Shown here piece by piece: positions 1 through 12,100 of a stretch of DNA of 64,000 bases. Made by a program: the position numbers and the translations under genes. The number at the start of each line of letters is the position of its first letter. Position 1 is the first letter of the stretch. Below the pieces are notes generated by a model. That model saw only the letters and a program-made list of their open reading frames with translations. It had not been told where the DNA came from and ran no database searches. The DNA is from Rhizophlyctis rosea. Lineage: Eukaryota; Chytridiomycota; Chytridiomycetes; Rhizophlyctidales; Rhizophlyctidaceae. The DNA is taken from the NCBI GenBank assembly GCA_027596075.1, contig JADGJC010000099.1:60268-124267 (forward strand), written 5' to 3'.

Positions 1-3000
1 TGGACCCTGATCACCAGTGCACCCACATCACAGCTGGCGGCTGACCCGTGTATCACGTGTCTTTTTTGTGTGACTCACTGACTCCGCTGGCTGATCGTCG
101 TGATTGACCTCCCATCCCTATAAAAGACCCATCACCCCTCACCACTCACTCACTCGCCGCCGCCTTGCCCGCTCCCACCCACAACCTTCACCCTTCTCGA
201 TCTTTCACGTCTACCACACACCACGGACATCCTTTCTTCTATCGACTACCGAACGACTTCCACCCCTCGCACTACCATCTACCACCAAAACCGACTTGCA
301 CCAACGCTTTCAACTACATATTCCGGCGAGGTGACAAAGGTCATCGGCAGCAAATTTGACTTTGGAGGGTGTAGAGGGTATTCAGGTAGAGCAGGACTTC
401 AGTGTGCCTATGCTGTATCGCGGGCGATGTTACTTGGGCTGGGCACTGTCGGCGAAACTTTTCAAAACCATGTCGCATAAATGTCCCCCCCATATAAGTC
501 TGATCCCCTTCGGGGTGTATCGTTCTTCCTTTGACATGTACATGCACATGAGGTTTTGGGGTCCGCTGGCTTTTCCCTACCACAGACGACATGCAGGGCC
601 CGGGTGGGTTGCTGTCCGACCGGTGTCAGGTTTAGACGTCCATCTTTTTGGTGGAGCGTCTGCGACAGCACAAGGCACCAGCACTTTCTGCTCTAATGAC
701 TTTATGCATTGGTTGTTGAACACTTTAATCCATCAGTTTTTTATCCACAGCTTGCTACATACTTTACGCACTCTACTATTCGCAAAACACTCCGCTACCG
801 CTCTCACACTCAAGACGCCATACGTACACACACGACTCTTCGACCCCACGGTCCGCGGGGGCAGTCTGGGGAAGGCTGTAATGTCGCCATGACTTCGCAG
901 TCATGAGGGTGGCAAGCCCCTGCAAAGACAGAGCCAACCTTTTCCCCCATCAACACCAATATCAGCGTTGCCAATATAGTTACTGTTTTTTTGTATATGT
1001 TATATTTTGATAATACACTGTCAGTATTATACTCTTTACATATTGTTCTTGTGTGTGCTCTTGTGTGTTGTAATTCGGCTGTCTTACATATGACATCCAC
1101 AGTACAGGATAATCATACATTCACATATCACCTCCTCACCCACAACCTCCCGCATGTCAGCTCCACTTGCCTGTTTTCCGTCTTCCACCCATCACCCTCA
1201 TCCCCATACAAACGGTCCCCTTATCCCGCAACACAACTCTTTCCAAGTATGCACGTATAGACGACACAGCGTCCGATTCGACAACCTCTCACACGCCATG
1301 TGAGTCTCGTCTTTCGAGGTTTCCGATGCTTCCTCCTTCGCATCTAATGACACCTGACATAGTTTCTCACGCAGCGTGCATCAATTTCAGCCGTTGTCGG
1401 GATATCGACTGAATAGTATGTGGTCTCAGAGCGTCGTCCAGCTTGAGCAGGTAAAGCTCGTCCCTGCATCAATCCCATCCTTTCGAGAGCCTTCGGTAAC
1501 ATTCAGCCTGACTTATCAGCACTCACACACTCCCCCCGTCGTTTTACCATAATGAGATTACGCAATATATTGTATCCTGCACCGTTGTTTCGACGACGAG
1601 AAGCTTTAGTTATACTCAAAGTCCAACTGCACCCGGGCACCATGACATGTGAGTTTGGCCATAGCGGTGACTGCGAATGGGTCGGTGGGGAGAGGCGAGG
1701 GCGAATGCGCGCGAGGGGAGAGCTTGAACCTCCCGCGTTGGTTCCGTCACCTACACCGTCACCGAGTCTCGTCGTCCAAGCAATCATGCATGGCGAATCT
1801 AACTCCGCAGCATGTCCTTCTTCACAGATTGTTCTTCCCGTACTAGTTGGTACAGCGTATCGTCATGACCATGTATCTTTGACCGTGATGGACGCCGATA
1901 CCTGCTTCGCCGAAGACTACTCCTCCCGCTGCTTCCACTATCTCCTAGCAGCATGGTCTTCGCACCGTAATGCTTGTGATATCCGCTCCCAGCACTGTCT
2001 TCGTTGGTGAGTGAAAGTTCATACCTTGAGCTTTCACATAGATTCCCAACACTCAGTCTTCAAAACTTTTGGCAGTTCCGATGTTACGTAGCCAGTGTCA
2101 ATACTTCCAGTAGTTCCGATGTTACCTAACGTTCTCCTCCGTCCTCTCTCCGCAACCGACCGGATGCATGGACGCGGTTCACCGAGTATCAGTCACATGC
2201 GCGCACTGCATACGGCACACACAGGCATATGCTGGATATTCATCTCCCCTATGGCGCAGCGTCGACATCGCATATACCGATTAACGAAGATTACTTTGAA
2301 CCCTGGACATGTTCTGCACTTTCGCGGCATTGCACATGTACCAGCGGAAGTATTCGTTTCTTTCTCTCGTATGAGCGAGGCCGGAGATGTGGCTCGTCGA
2401 GCTCGGCATGCGCGGAGGAGTGCGTGAGGATGTGGGAGGCAACCTGCCAGGCGCAAGGTCATCGGTGTGTGACAGGAATCACACCGGATGCTGCTGGAGG
2501 ACGTTCCTGGTTCGGCGGATGCAACTTCGGCTGTAAGCGTTTCCCGTGGTTGCGGGACCCACCTGACAATCATCTAGCCGCTTTCTTCATCCTCGGCCTC
2601 CGCTTGTCCGCATCAGAGTCTTTTGCTTGCCAAGCTACGCCCAACTCTGCTGAGGTTCCGACTTCGCCGGATCAGTATGGAATCGTGAGATCCACAGCCG
2701 ACGGATTTCCATGGACGAGTCGTGAAAGCTCGATATAAGCTCGCAAAGCCGAGGCTGACGCTGACGCTATATTCCGAAGTGGGCAGGTGCTACGGGTGCT
2801 CTACAAGCTTCGGGAGGACTTTGTGAAATGTGCTGGTTGATAATGTACGGATGCTGGAGGCTACGTGGCAAACCGATTGTGAGGGTGCTGATGTTGGACA
2901 ATTTTGTATTGTAATGTCGTTTGAGTTTTTGAAATAGAGCTGCATGATGGTTTCCGTTCTTGAAAGCAAATGAGGTTTTTGGGGCTCTTACTGTGCATTG

Positions 3001-3259
3001 TGATTCCACTTTGTTGGACGATCTTGATAATCAGCGGCCCTTACTCACGAAGGGCGCTGTCGTGGAGGCCCACCTTGCAGCTGCACATGGAGATGAAGAG
3101 CATGAACGCATCTCAAAAAGTTCTGATATTGGGACACTGCTGGGCAACAAGGTGAAATGCGACCTTCCCAAGATTGATGTCGTTATGCAAAGGTGCAAAA
3201 CTGCCATTCACAGGTGCCACTACCTGGATTGGGTTGGACGCAACACAATACTTGCCGAT
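1..3259. other. Gene-poor stretch, no recognisable gene
   Basis: I see no open frame here with recognisable protein similarity, on either strand. Frames of up to about 180 codons exist, but they are low in complexity or overlap each other and carry no domain motif. A short direct repeat (AGTTCCGATGTTAC) occurs twice between about 2075 and 2130. A perfect TTC-loop hairpin, CCCCTTCGGGG, lies at 505-515. The stretch could be an intergenic or non-coding region, or decayed mobile DNA. Confidence 0.4.
119..126 (+). promoter_or_regulatory. TATA-box-like element with pyrimidine-rich leader
   Basis: TATAAAAG is followed by about 170 bases rich in C and T (CACTCACTCACTCGCC and similar), and a donor-like GAG|GTGACA occurs near 330. 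This looks like a fungal core promoter with a pyrimidine-rich 5' leader. I could not find a convincing coding exon downstream, so the promoter call rests on sequence pattern only. It could drive a non-coding transcript or be chance. Confidence 0.25.
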
Positions 3260-3446
3260 GGGGAAGTCCCCAAATTTCCCACATGGCAGACGGGGAAGTC
3301 CTCTACGTCACAAAAACGATCGATGTGGAAGGCCTCAACAGTCACGATCTGATATGCGGGGAAGTCCCCGAAGCTGGCCAAGTTGGCCACATCCGCTGGG
3401 GAAGTCCCGAAGTCATTACATAACCGCAAGTGGGGGGAAGTCCCCC
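3260..3446. repeat. Cluster of five GGGGAAGTCCCC palindromes
   Basis: Five copies of a near-perfect 12-14 bp palindrome lie within 190 bp. Three are perfect: 3260-3271, 3358-3369 and 3433-3446 (the last extended to GGGGGAAGTCCCCC). Two have one or two mismatches: 3292-3303 and 3398-3409. Spacing is irregular (about 28 to 66 bp), so this is not a simple tandem repeat. The dyad symmetry suits either a dimeric DNA-binding protein or small hairpins. No gene is evident alongside it, and the nearest certain gene is NUF2, ending at 4075. Confidence 0.7.
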
Positions 3447-4074
3447 AAGATCACAGTAACAGCCAGCAGCAGATGGCAAAGTCTCCAGGCATGACGTCGA
3501 TAACATGGAAGAGGTACCGTCTGGTGGGTGTCTTTTGAAGATAACAAGTTGCCAATGTGCATAAAGGAGAGGTATCGTCCAACTTTGCTGTCTCCACTTC
3601 GGATATCATGTTCTTTGATGCTAACAGAAACGCAATCGTCCACGGTATTGTGTTTCTTGAAAAGCCTCCCATACGCTTCACCATAGATCTCGAAGGTCTT
3701 TATCAACTTTTATCCGTCACACCAAAAGCGTGAACCTGAGCCCTCGAGAATGTATACTTAGGACTTGCCAAAACCAAAACTCTCCAATTTTCACAGGAAA
3801 AATAGACAAAACCAATGAGGACCGGCCGCAAAAAGAATGAGGACCCACCGCTGCACTCATCGTTTGAGTTTGTCCCTTTGTTTGTATATGTCCCACTCGT
3901 TCAGTGGCGTCGGTCCTCAACCCAACCACTCTCGACACAAATCCAGAAAAAAACAATGCAAACCGCCCTCATAATTTACAGTATGAAACAAAAACAAGGA
4001 AGGGCGAGTGTCATCCACTCCACCACCCTTTCAAACACCCCATTTCCCTATACAACCCAGCACAATTCCCCACA
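3447..4074. other. Intergenic stretch 3' of NUF2
   Basis: There is no coding sequence I can support. The part next to NUF2 is AT- and C-rich and would hold its 3' untranslated region. Confidence 0.4.
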
Positions 4075-6374
4075 TCACGCAGCAACCATAGCCTTCTCAA
4101 TAGCACTTTGATAACTCCCAACCTTGGCCGTCAACTTCCCCACCACATCCGCCAAAGCAGCCGCATCAATCGCTTCTTGTCGTCGCATTTCCGCCATCTA
4201 ATGGACCAGAATGGCGTGGCGGATCAGCCAAATGGATATTCCATTCCCAAACTCAAAAAAAACAACCCCCGCTATCCATAACAAGAAACAAACCTGCTGC
4301 TCCAACGCCACAGCCCCCCTCTCATTCTCCTCCGCCTTCCGCGTCGCTTCCTCCCTTTCCGCACATGCCCTCTCGTACTCGGCTTTCAATTTTGCCAGTC
4401 GCGCAAGGTTGCCCTCCGTCTTGACGTTCTGGTGGCGTTCCAGCCGGTTAAGCTTTTCGGCGGCGGAGTTGAGTTGGCGTTGTAGTTGCTGAGGGGAAAA
4501 AGGTACGTCAATAAAGGGGCATTTTTCGTGAGAGGGAAATAGAAATACAGGGAAAAGAATGGGCGTGGCGGGTCATTACCTGCTCCCGAATCTCCAAATC
4601 CCTCAACTCCTGCTTCCGTTTCTCGATGTTTTCCTTCTCCGCTCCGACTTTGGACATTGCTTCCTCGGCTTTTTGGCGTTCGGCTTCGCATTCTTCCATC
4701 AGTTTTAAGCAGGCTGTGATGTCCTATGTACATGCACAATAATGAATTTAGTCCACTGCACAAGGGAAGGCGAATGCAGCCGGTAGCCAAAGAGAGACCG
4801 GAGCGAGGTGAAAGTCAGACCGCTGGCTGCATACCTGCTCAACAACATTGAACAAATTGAACGTAGCTTCCAACTCGCGGATCCGCTTCTCGGTCGCCAT
4901 GATGGTGGCTTTTTCGTTCGCTTCGGTGGTCCTCATGTCCCCAATTGCCTACAACCAACCGTCTCGTCAAAAAATTCTTTCACCACAAATGACTAGATTA
5001 AAAATCACAAACCTGCTTCAACTTCTCAGGACTTTGCACGATCCGCGACTTCAATCGCGTGCATTCTTGTTTCAGGGTTGTTATTGACATTTGGGTTTTT
5101 GACTGTTTTGGAATTGTGTTGTTGGTCAATTCAAGCTGAGGTTCCTCGTCGGGTCGAAGAATCCTGAAACCGAGTTTGTAAGTACGCACCAGCTTTCCGG
5201 CCAATTCATTCTTCTCATTCTTCAGCGCCTCCGACTCGGACAACAGGGTGGTCTGCTTCCTATTGAGTTCTCTTAGTTCCGCTGTCAGTGCTGAGTTGGC
5301 GTCGCGTAGTGCTTGAAGGGCTGGTTCTTGTTCAGCACGTTCGAGTCTAATGATGTAGATATGAGATGAGTGACCCTATGTACAAAGCACATGAGTTGCA
5401 TTACCGTAGCCTGTTCACGCGTTCAGAAAGGTCTTGGTTGCGGTTCTCCAACTCTCCCCGTTTCTCTTGTAGTTCGTCCTGTAGCCGGGCATATGAGTAC
5501 TGTGGCGTCTGCGTAGGATATGCGATGCTGAGACCCCAAATACTCACAGACTTTTGCGTCAACATCTCAAACACCTGCATGCGTTCCTCCCGGAATTTGA
5601 CAAAGTTGATGATGGCGCTGAGGATACGGCGTAGTCTCGGTCCCTCCGGTCGTAGGATGTCAATCATGCTGAAGTCTTCCACCCCAACCTCGTTGATGAG
5701 CTTCTTCCTAATGATTCGCACGGTCAGACTAATTCAGAAATCCGATCTCGATACATCAGTTCGCTAGCGCTTAAATAAGCGTTTTGCGCAATTCATGCCT
5801 TCGGCATATTGCAGGCCTCTCGGGCCGAACTGTGGGCTTCGCGTTTTACTTTGTCAGGGATGCTGGCCATCAATGAATCCATGCCTTCGGCATGCTGAAG
5901 GCCCTTGGGCCAACTGTGCGCTTCGCGCACCACTTTTGCCAGCTTCGCTGGCCATCGACGGCGCTTCGCGCCGATTCATGCCTTCGGCATTCCGCAGGCC
6001 CTTCGGGCCAAACCAACTCCACCCACCCACCCACCCAACACCCCGCCCCCTCCCCCTCGCCAAAGCTACGATACTTACAGCTGTCGGTAAAAGGACATGA
6101 GAGCGATAGAGTCATTGTGTAGATCAGGATATTCAAGTATTTGCATTACAGCAAAGTTTGGCTGTTGTTGGAGGATGATTTCACGAGTGACGCCCATGAG
6201 GATATCAGCGAAAGCCTCATAAGTCTGGAGTACGCGTAGCATAGTAGGTTTCTGGTAGTCTTCTTCCGAGAAGGGTATTTGGAGGTCGGCCATGCAAGTG
6301 AGGAGTTCTGTTTTGTTGAGGAGGGGGAAAGTGAGTTGTTGTTTTGGTTGTTGGTTTCGTGAGTAGGGATCCAT
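4075..6374 (-). CDS. NUF2: Kinetochore protein NUF2 (NDC80 complex)
   Basis: NUF2 pairs with NDC80 in the outer kinetochore complex that attaches chromosomes to spindle microtubules. The first exon (6079-6374) carries the family signature: FPLLNKTELLTCMADLQIPF, then EEDYQKP, LMGVTREI and EYPDLHNDSIALMSFYRQL. Exon 2 (5548-5707) continues with KKLINEVGVEDFS and GPRLRRILSAIINFVKFREER. Together these form the calponin-homology head. The remaining exons, down to the TGA at 4075, are long charged coiled coil (for example KEECEAERQKAEEAMSKV-like stretches and SRIVQSPEKLKQ). About nine exons are needed. The exon 1/2 junction is GT-AG at 5708-6078 and keeps the frame (CAG CT|G AAG AAG). The ATG at 6374 begins MDPYSRNQQ, shortly before the conserved head. 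Junctions in the coiled-coil part are less certain. Confidence 0.9.
5795..6009. repeat. Array of GC-rich TTC-loop hairpins inside a NUF2 intron
   Basis: Within the 371-bp intron at 5708-6078 there are at least nine short inverted repeats, most closing on the loop TTC. ATGCCTTCGGCAT occurs three times (5795-5807, 5881-5893, 5978-5990). A GGCCC-loop-GGGCC family lies at 5814-5826, 5900-5911 and 5997-6009. Others are GTGCGCTTCGCGCAC (5916-5930), CCAGCTTCGCTGG (5939-5951) and GGCGCTTCGCGCC (5960-5972). An order of ATGCC hairpin then GGCCC hairpin repeats three times, so the array looks like copies of a composite unit. Similar mobile double-hairpin elements are known from some chytrid and blastoclad mitochondrial genomes; a link to those is inference. 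Confidence 0.85.
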
Positions 6375-7204
6375 GTTTGTGGGTGGGTGGGAGGGTGAAG
6401 GTTGGGAGTGGGTGAGGGCCCGTGTGCGGTCTGTATATGCAAGGACGAGGGTGAGCGGGATACGGTTGAGAGGTATACGATAGGGTTGTGGGGGTATTTT
6501 GTGAGCGTGGGAATTGGCAGTGGAAGTGAGATGGAAGTGACGAGATGAAGGTGGTGTTGAGCAACATGTGAAGACAGTGGCGCGACTCTGGCTGGTGTGT
6601 GCATCTTGTGCGTGGTTGTCCACCCATCTCGGACACGGTGCACTTGCATTCACGTGACACACTGATATCATCCCTGATGATCAATCCAGAGCGACACACA
6701 AGCAACAACTACAACAACCTTCTCCTATTCAGACTCACCCTCCCTCTCTCCCTTGCAATTAAGCAGATCCATCCAGTTCTGATCCTGCTACCAGTAACCA
6801 CCAGCACTACCTCGAACCGCGCTTACAAACAGCGACTAGGTGGCGACAGACGAAGCAGCCGCTGCATGTAGAGCGCCCACCTTCGCATTGAGAATTCTCA
6901 GAACGTACGTGTCGACAGTGATCAACGGACAAACGTACAAGCTCGTCCACTCCATGCGGCTCCCTGTCGCTTAGAATATCCTGATACAGTAGCATAGTAT
7001 GTTTACATATAGTCAACTCATACGTCTTTTGGGTGGTGCAAATATGGCTGCCAACCATTTACCAACCACCTACTTGCACCTTCCCACCTGCAGGCGGACG
7101 CCTTTTGGTCGCTTTGTGTATCATAGTCAAAATCCAATCACTGCAAGCTTGAAACCTTTCAGACGACCATTTGTTTCCGCCACACCTGAATCAAGGTCGA
7201 ATAA
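6375..7204. promoter_or_regulatory. Divergent intergenic region, NUF2 / RS-rich gene
   Basis: These 830 bp separate the start codons of two divergently transcribed genes, so they should contain both promoters and 5' leaders. I found no conserved coding sequence. No clear TATA box is visible near either start. Confidence 0.4.
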
Positions 7205-8768
7205 ATGTCGAAGAGCCCAAACCGCGACGATAACTATCCGCCAAGTCCGGCAAGGAGTGAAAGCTCCGAGCGCGAAGCACGTACACCTCCGCCCCGCGAT
7301 GACGACGCCTCCGACTTCGGTGACGGGATCGAGCCTCTGAACAGCAAACTCTCCTCCGCCCAACCATCGCCACTGCGACCGGCGACTCGTTCCGCCACCT
7401 CCCCAGTTCGCCCGGCAGGTCAGCCAGCACCAACATCCGATTTTCCCAATCGCAACGGAAGCGTTGGAGAAAAACGGAAGCGGAGCCCAAGCCCGGGAGA
7501 AGGTACAACGGAGAGGGACCACAAAAGGGTCGATTCTTACCGTTTAGAACGTCGCGGGTCCATGGCACGCCGGGAGAGTGGAGAAATGGAGGAAGGTGAA
7601 CAGACGGAGGATAGTGAAGGAAGAGGGAGGCCAAGGGGCAGGAGCTCGGACCGTGGACAAGATCGGCACCGGGGAGCTGGAACTCGCAGAGGTAGGCAAC
7701 ATCCAAAACATCAGAATTCTACGATCTCTCGGGATTTGCGAAGCGAACATCCTCCTCATCTCATTTCATCGCGCAGATGGCGGAGACACCTACATCCCAA
7801 CCTACTCAAGTTTGCATAGCAGCAATCGCGACAGGGACCGCGAGAAGGAACGTCGGCGCGATCGGGACAGAGAAGTCAACCTGCACGGAGGACCAATGGG
7901 CTTGCCACCGCCGTTCCCTCTCGGCCCTATCCCGCTCGGCATGCACGGCCCCATGATGGGTGGACAACCAGGATTCCTCCCGATGATGCGGCCTATGCAT
8001 ATCTTTGATTTGGCTCAAGCTCAAGGTAAGCTCGTCTTCAAGCATATCATATAACTGGTCGAAACTCAACACGGCTTTCATCGGCATTCATCAGGATGGG
8101 ACCAACAATCCAACCGCCGCGGACCAGGAAACCGATCCAACAAACCGGGCGGGCCATCCACAAACAACGGACGACCAAACAACAACAACCGCAACATTGG
8201 GAAGAACTCCAACGGTATGCCCATGTTACCCGGTCCGATCCCTTTGCCTATGCACCTGCCAGGCATGCCCATCCCGCCTTTTGGGCACTTGCCGCTGATG
8301 CCGCTTACGCCTGGGTTCATGGACGGCGGGAGGGGGAGGGATAGGAGTCGCGAGCGCAGTCGGGAAAGGAGGAGTCGCAGTCGGGATGAGGGTCGGAGGG
8401 ATAGAGAAAGGGATAGGGATAGGGACGGTGGGAGGAGAGGTGGGCATGATGAGGGGAGGGAAAGGGAGAGGAAGAGGGATGGTGGGAGCAGGGGTGGAGG
8501 TGAGAGGGATTTGGAGAGGAGGGAGAGGCATCATGGTAGGGAGGGTGAGCGGGAAAGGAGGCGGTCGCCAGAAGGAGGTGGTGGGAGGCATTGGGGTGGG
8601 AGGGATGACAGGGGTGGTGGGAGAGATGACAGGGGTGGTGGGAGGGATGATAGGGGTGGTGGGAGGGATGATAGGGGTGGTGCGGGTGGGAGAAGGATGG
8701 GAGCGGGAGGAGGGAGTGGCGGAGGTGGGGGAAGGAAGGTTGATTCGTATAGGCCTGGTAGGGATTAG
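7205..8768 (+). CDS. RS/RD-rich low-complexity protein, probably RNA-associated
   Basis: Three exons join in frame: 7205-7691, 7777-8025 and 8095-8768, giving 469 residues. Both introns use GT-AG (GAG|GTAGGC...GCGCAG and AAG|GTAAGC...CATCAG). The N-terminal third is acidic and proline/serine-rich with SPS and TPPP motifs typical of phosphorylated disordered regions. The middle is rich in Gly, Met and Pro (MHGPMMGGQPG, PMHLPGMPIPP). The C-terminal part is a long RD/RS/RE stretch (RDRSRERSRERRSRSRDE), followed by four copies of a GRDDRGG unit. VDSYR occurs twice, near residue 110 and at the extreme C terminus (KVDSYRPGRD). I see no RRM, zinc finger or enzymatic motif. RS/RD-rich tails are known from splicing and mRNA-processing factors, so nuclear RNA work is likely but inferred. 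Confidence 0.7.
8599..8684 (+). repeat. Four tandem 21-bp coding repeats (RDDRGGG)
   Basis: GGGAGGGATGACAGGGGTGGT and close variants are repeated four times in phase with the codons, encoding RDDRGGG each time. The unit length is a multiple of three, so copy number can vary without breaking the frame. This looks like slippage-driven expansion in the disordered tail of the RS-rich protein. Confidence 0.8.
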
Positions 8769-9176
8769 GGGGAAAGTGTGCAAAGCGGCAGGTGTTGCTT
8801 GACCAGTAAATCAGTCGAGCATCTTTGTTCTTTGCGATTGATCGATGCTTCATGGTTTTGCAATGAATGTATAAACGAAAGAATCAAGACTGGTTTGAGT
8901 TTCGCTCGGAGACAACCTTGACCAGTCAAGTGGGGAGAGAAGGCATTGGCTGGGAGCTTGCAATTGGCCATGATTCAAGTGAGAAAGTTGTAACTTTGAG
9001 TGTGATGCCAATGATTGGGGATTGCGTGTGGGCGATTGTTTGAGACAACCCCCAAAGGTTAATGGTTCATGTTTCACATTTCCTACGCGTCATTGAGCTT
9101 CTGCGTATGTTACAAGGGACTGTATTGTAAAGCCATGCAGCCAATCAACACCACTCCCACTGCTCCTTTCCTCATC
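8769..9176. other. Convergent intergenic stretch
   Basis: These 408 bp lie between the stop codons of the RS-rich gene and IFT172, which point toward each other. They should hold both 3' ends. I see no gene. Confidence 0.4.
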
Positions 9177-12100
9177 TCAATGCCCAAAGTAAACCGGTGT
9201 CTGAGCCGTCCCGCACCAGGGGCAAACCTGCAGAGTAAATCATGAAGATATATGAGGTCATTGGCAAGAGGAAATTTCGAACGAGGCGGACGGGGGATGA
9301 GAAAACATACCCTTTCGATCATGACAAACTTATTCCAATCCTCTTTATTGGCGGGACGACTGCATGTGGTGCATTTGACTTTGTTTCGGAGGACTGGGTA
9401 GCCTGTTATGCCACCGGATAAAAATATTTTAGACAAGGACAAATTTGGGATATCTTATTATTTTTTTTTTTTTGTCCTTTCGAAATTAGAAACCCTTGCC
9501 GTTGAGCACAGACCCCGACGTACCAGTAACGATACAAGGCTCCGCAACGACATGGCAGTTGGGGCATGTAAGACTGGCGTCGTAGATGCTTGTTCCGCAC
9601 TCGTCGCAGTCCCGCCGATCGACTTCTTGTGTGACTTTTTGGTCGAGGGAGACTTGGAGGACCCAGTCGCGGACTTCTTCGCGGGTTTGTTCCTGGTGCG
9701 AAAGAGTTATGTTAGTATGTGGGGTGTGGTGGAGGTGGGTGGGGAAAAACCGGTTTTCTGTTTCTTGGATTGTCTCGCATTTNNNNNNNNNNCCCCCCCC
9801 CCCCCCCCCCCCCCACGCACCGGCAAACTACACTCCCCCGGAACATCAACATCAAACGGCACATCACTTCCCTCAAAATCACTATTATCCATCGCCTCCA
9901 TCGCGCCCGGCCCCCCACCCTCCTCAATAACCTCACATAAGTCCAAAAACCGGTTCCAACAAACGAACGCCATATTTTCCATTCCCGCCCCTTTCGCATA
10001 CAAGCCGGCTTCATAGAACGCCCGATCGGGGGGAATATCGGTGATGTAGCGGAGGAGAGCGATGGATTGTTTGGCGGCGAAGGGGGCTAGGTCGCGTTTT
10101 GCTGCGCAGTAGGTGCGGAGGGAGAGGAGGTGGGTTGTTAGGAGGTGGGTGTGGAAGGGGGCGGGGATTTGGGGGGAGGGGGTGTAGGTGTTGGAGTGGA
10201 TCTGATGTTTGGTGAAGGGTTGCGTTAGGTGGTTTGGTTGATGTCAATGACGCCGACAAGAATTCCCAAAACCAACGAACAACAAAAACAACCCACCAAC
10301 TTAAACAACAATTCCCTCAGCTCCCTCACATCCCCTCCCGTCCCCTCCCTTAAAATCTCTCGCGAAAGTCGTAAATACACATCCAGGTTTTCAGGGCGGT
10401 TGGGCACGCCGTATTTCAGGACGTTCGTGACGGCTTTACCGAAGTTGTGGTCTTGGATTTGTGCCACGCTGAAGCGGAGGAGGAATTTGTTGAGGATGTC
10501 GGGGTTCTGGTGTGGTGTGTTATGACGAGTGACGGGTTGGAGTGGATGGTTTGCACAGTAGCAAAATCCCTATAATCTTCTCACCTGCGCAGCAGCAGCA
10601 CTCTCCAAACACTTCTCCCACTCCCCTTTCTGCGCCAAAACCTCCAACCCCCCCGCCAAATCAACCCCCACCAACTCCTCCCCCCTCCCACTACTCTTCA
10701 AATGGCTCACATAAAGCCCCTCAACGTACTCCCCGTACTTTGGCGCAACACCCACAACCTCTCTCGCCTTCCCCCACTCCCCACCCGCAACAAACGCGTC
10801 AATAGCGTCCTTATATAACCCGACGCCTGCGTAGAGTTCACCAGCAGCGGTGTACCGCTTGATGGAGAGGAGACGGTCGCAGACGGTTTGCACGACTTCT
10901 GTGCCTCGTGTGGGAACGAATTTTAGGGCGAGTTCTACGGCGCGTTCCCATGATTCTTCAAGGAAGTTCAGATCGGATGTCGTGGCTGTAGTCAACTTCA
11001 GATACACATCGATAGCCCTCGAATGTTCCTGTCTCTGTTCCAGCGCTCTAGCACTCTGCACAATCTCCTCCCGCCCTTTATCCCCCCCACCACCAGAAAC
11101 AGAACTCCTCTCATACTCTTCTTGCAATTCCCCAACCTTAGCAGGAACGTACTCCCGCGCAAACGCTAAAGCCTCTTTCCACATCTTGGCGTCTTTGTAG
11201 AACTTTATCGCCAGTTCGGGACGTTGCGCTCGGAGGAGGAGTGACTCGCATTTCGGGTAATCTTTCTTGTCAAAAGAGACTTTCGCTTGTCCAATCAACA
11301 CTTCCGCCACACTACCCGGCTCATACGTCTCCGCAACACCAAGCGCAGCCTTCCAATCCTCATTATGAATATACATCAATATCGCTTCCTTCGGCTTCCC
11401 CGCAAGTATAAAAGCCGCTTCAGCGTCCTTGAACTTCCCCTCATCCTCAAGATACATCGCGTGTTTATAGTGCACGTCGGCGAGTTTATACTTATCTGCG
11501 AATCGGGAGAGTTCGAACGCGAAATCGAATGCGCCGTTTTCGGTGGCGAAATCGATGGCGGCGTCGAGGAGGTTGAATTTTGTGAGGAGTTTTACGGCGG
11601 ATTCGCCGCCGAGGGAGCGGGCCCAGAGGTAGGCTACTTGTTTGGCGGAGGAGGGGCCGCCGTGGGATTTTCCGACCTGCGGTGATGGGATGTGTTTTAG
11701 TAGTCCGCCTAGACAAACTACATCAAACCCTCATCCATCGCACCATCCACTCACCCTATAAGCCTCCTCATACATGTTATTCGCACACCACATATTAATC
11801 ACACTCTTCCAATCCTTAGCCTCCAAGAAATGGTGTTCGGCCTGCTTCAAATTGCCTTCTCCCTCCAACGTCCGACCCAAATACAGATGCGTCTCGACCA
11901 ACAGGTCTTTATGGAAAGCAGTCACAAGCCGAATCATGTGGTCATAGTGCTTGTGGTTTTTGTACATGTTGATGGCGAGGTCGGGTTCGCCGACGGTTAG
12001 GTAGAGCTTTTCGGCTTCTTTGAGTTTGTCTGAGGGGAGGGGTGGATGGGGAGGGGGTTAGGGTGTTTTGATCAGATGAATGTTGGCTCACCAGACTGCA

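Noticed and set aside
3260..3446. CRISPR-like array
   Set aside because: The repeats are only 12-14 bp, are palindromic, have irregular spacing and lie in a eukaryotic genome.
5708..6078. Hairpins as transcription terminators or a CRISPR
   Set aside because: They sit inside a spliced intron of a eukaryotic gene, and the hairpins are different from each other.
8226..8853. Pro/His/Ser-rich frames on the minus strand
   Set aside because: Complement of the RD/RG-rich tail of the RS-rich gene.
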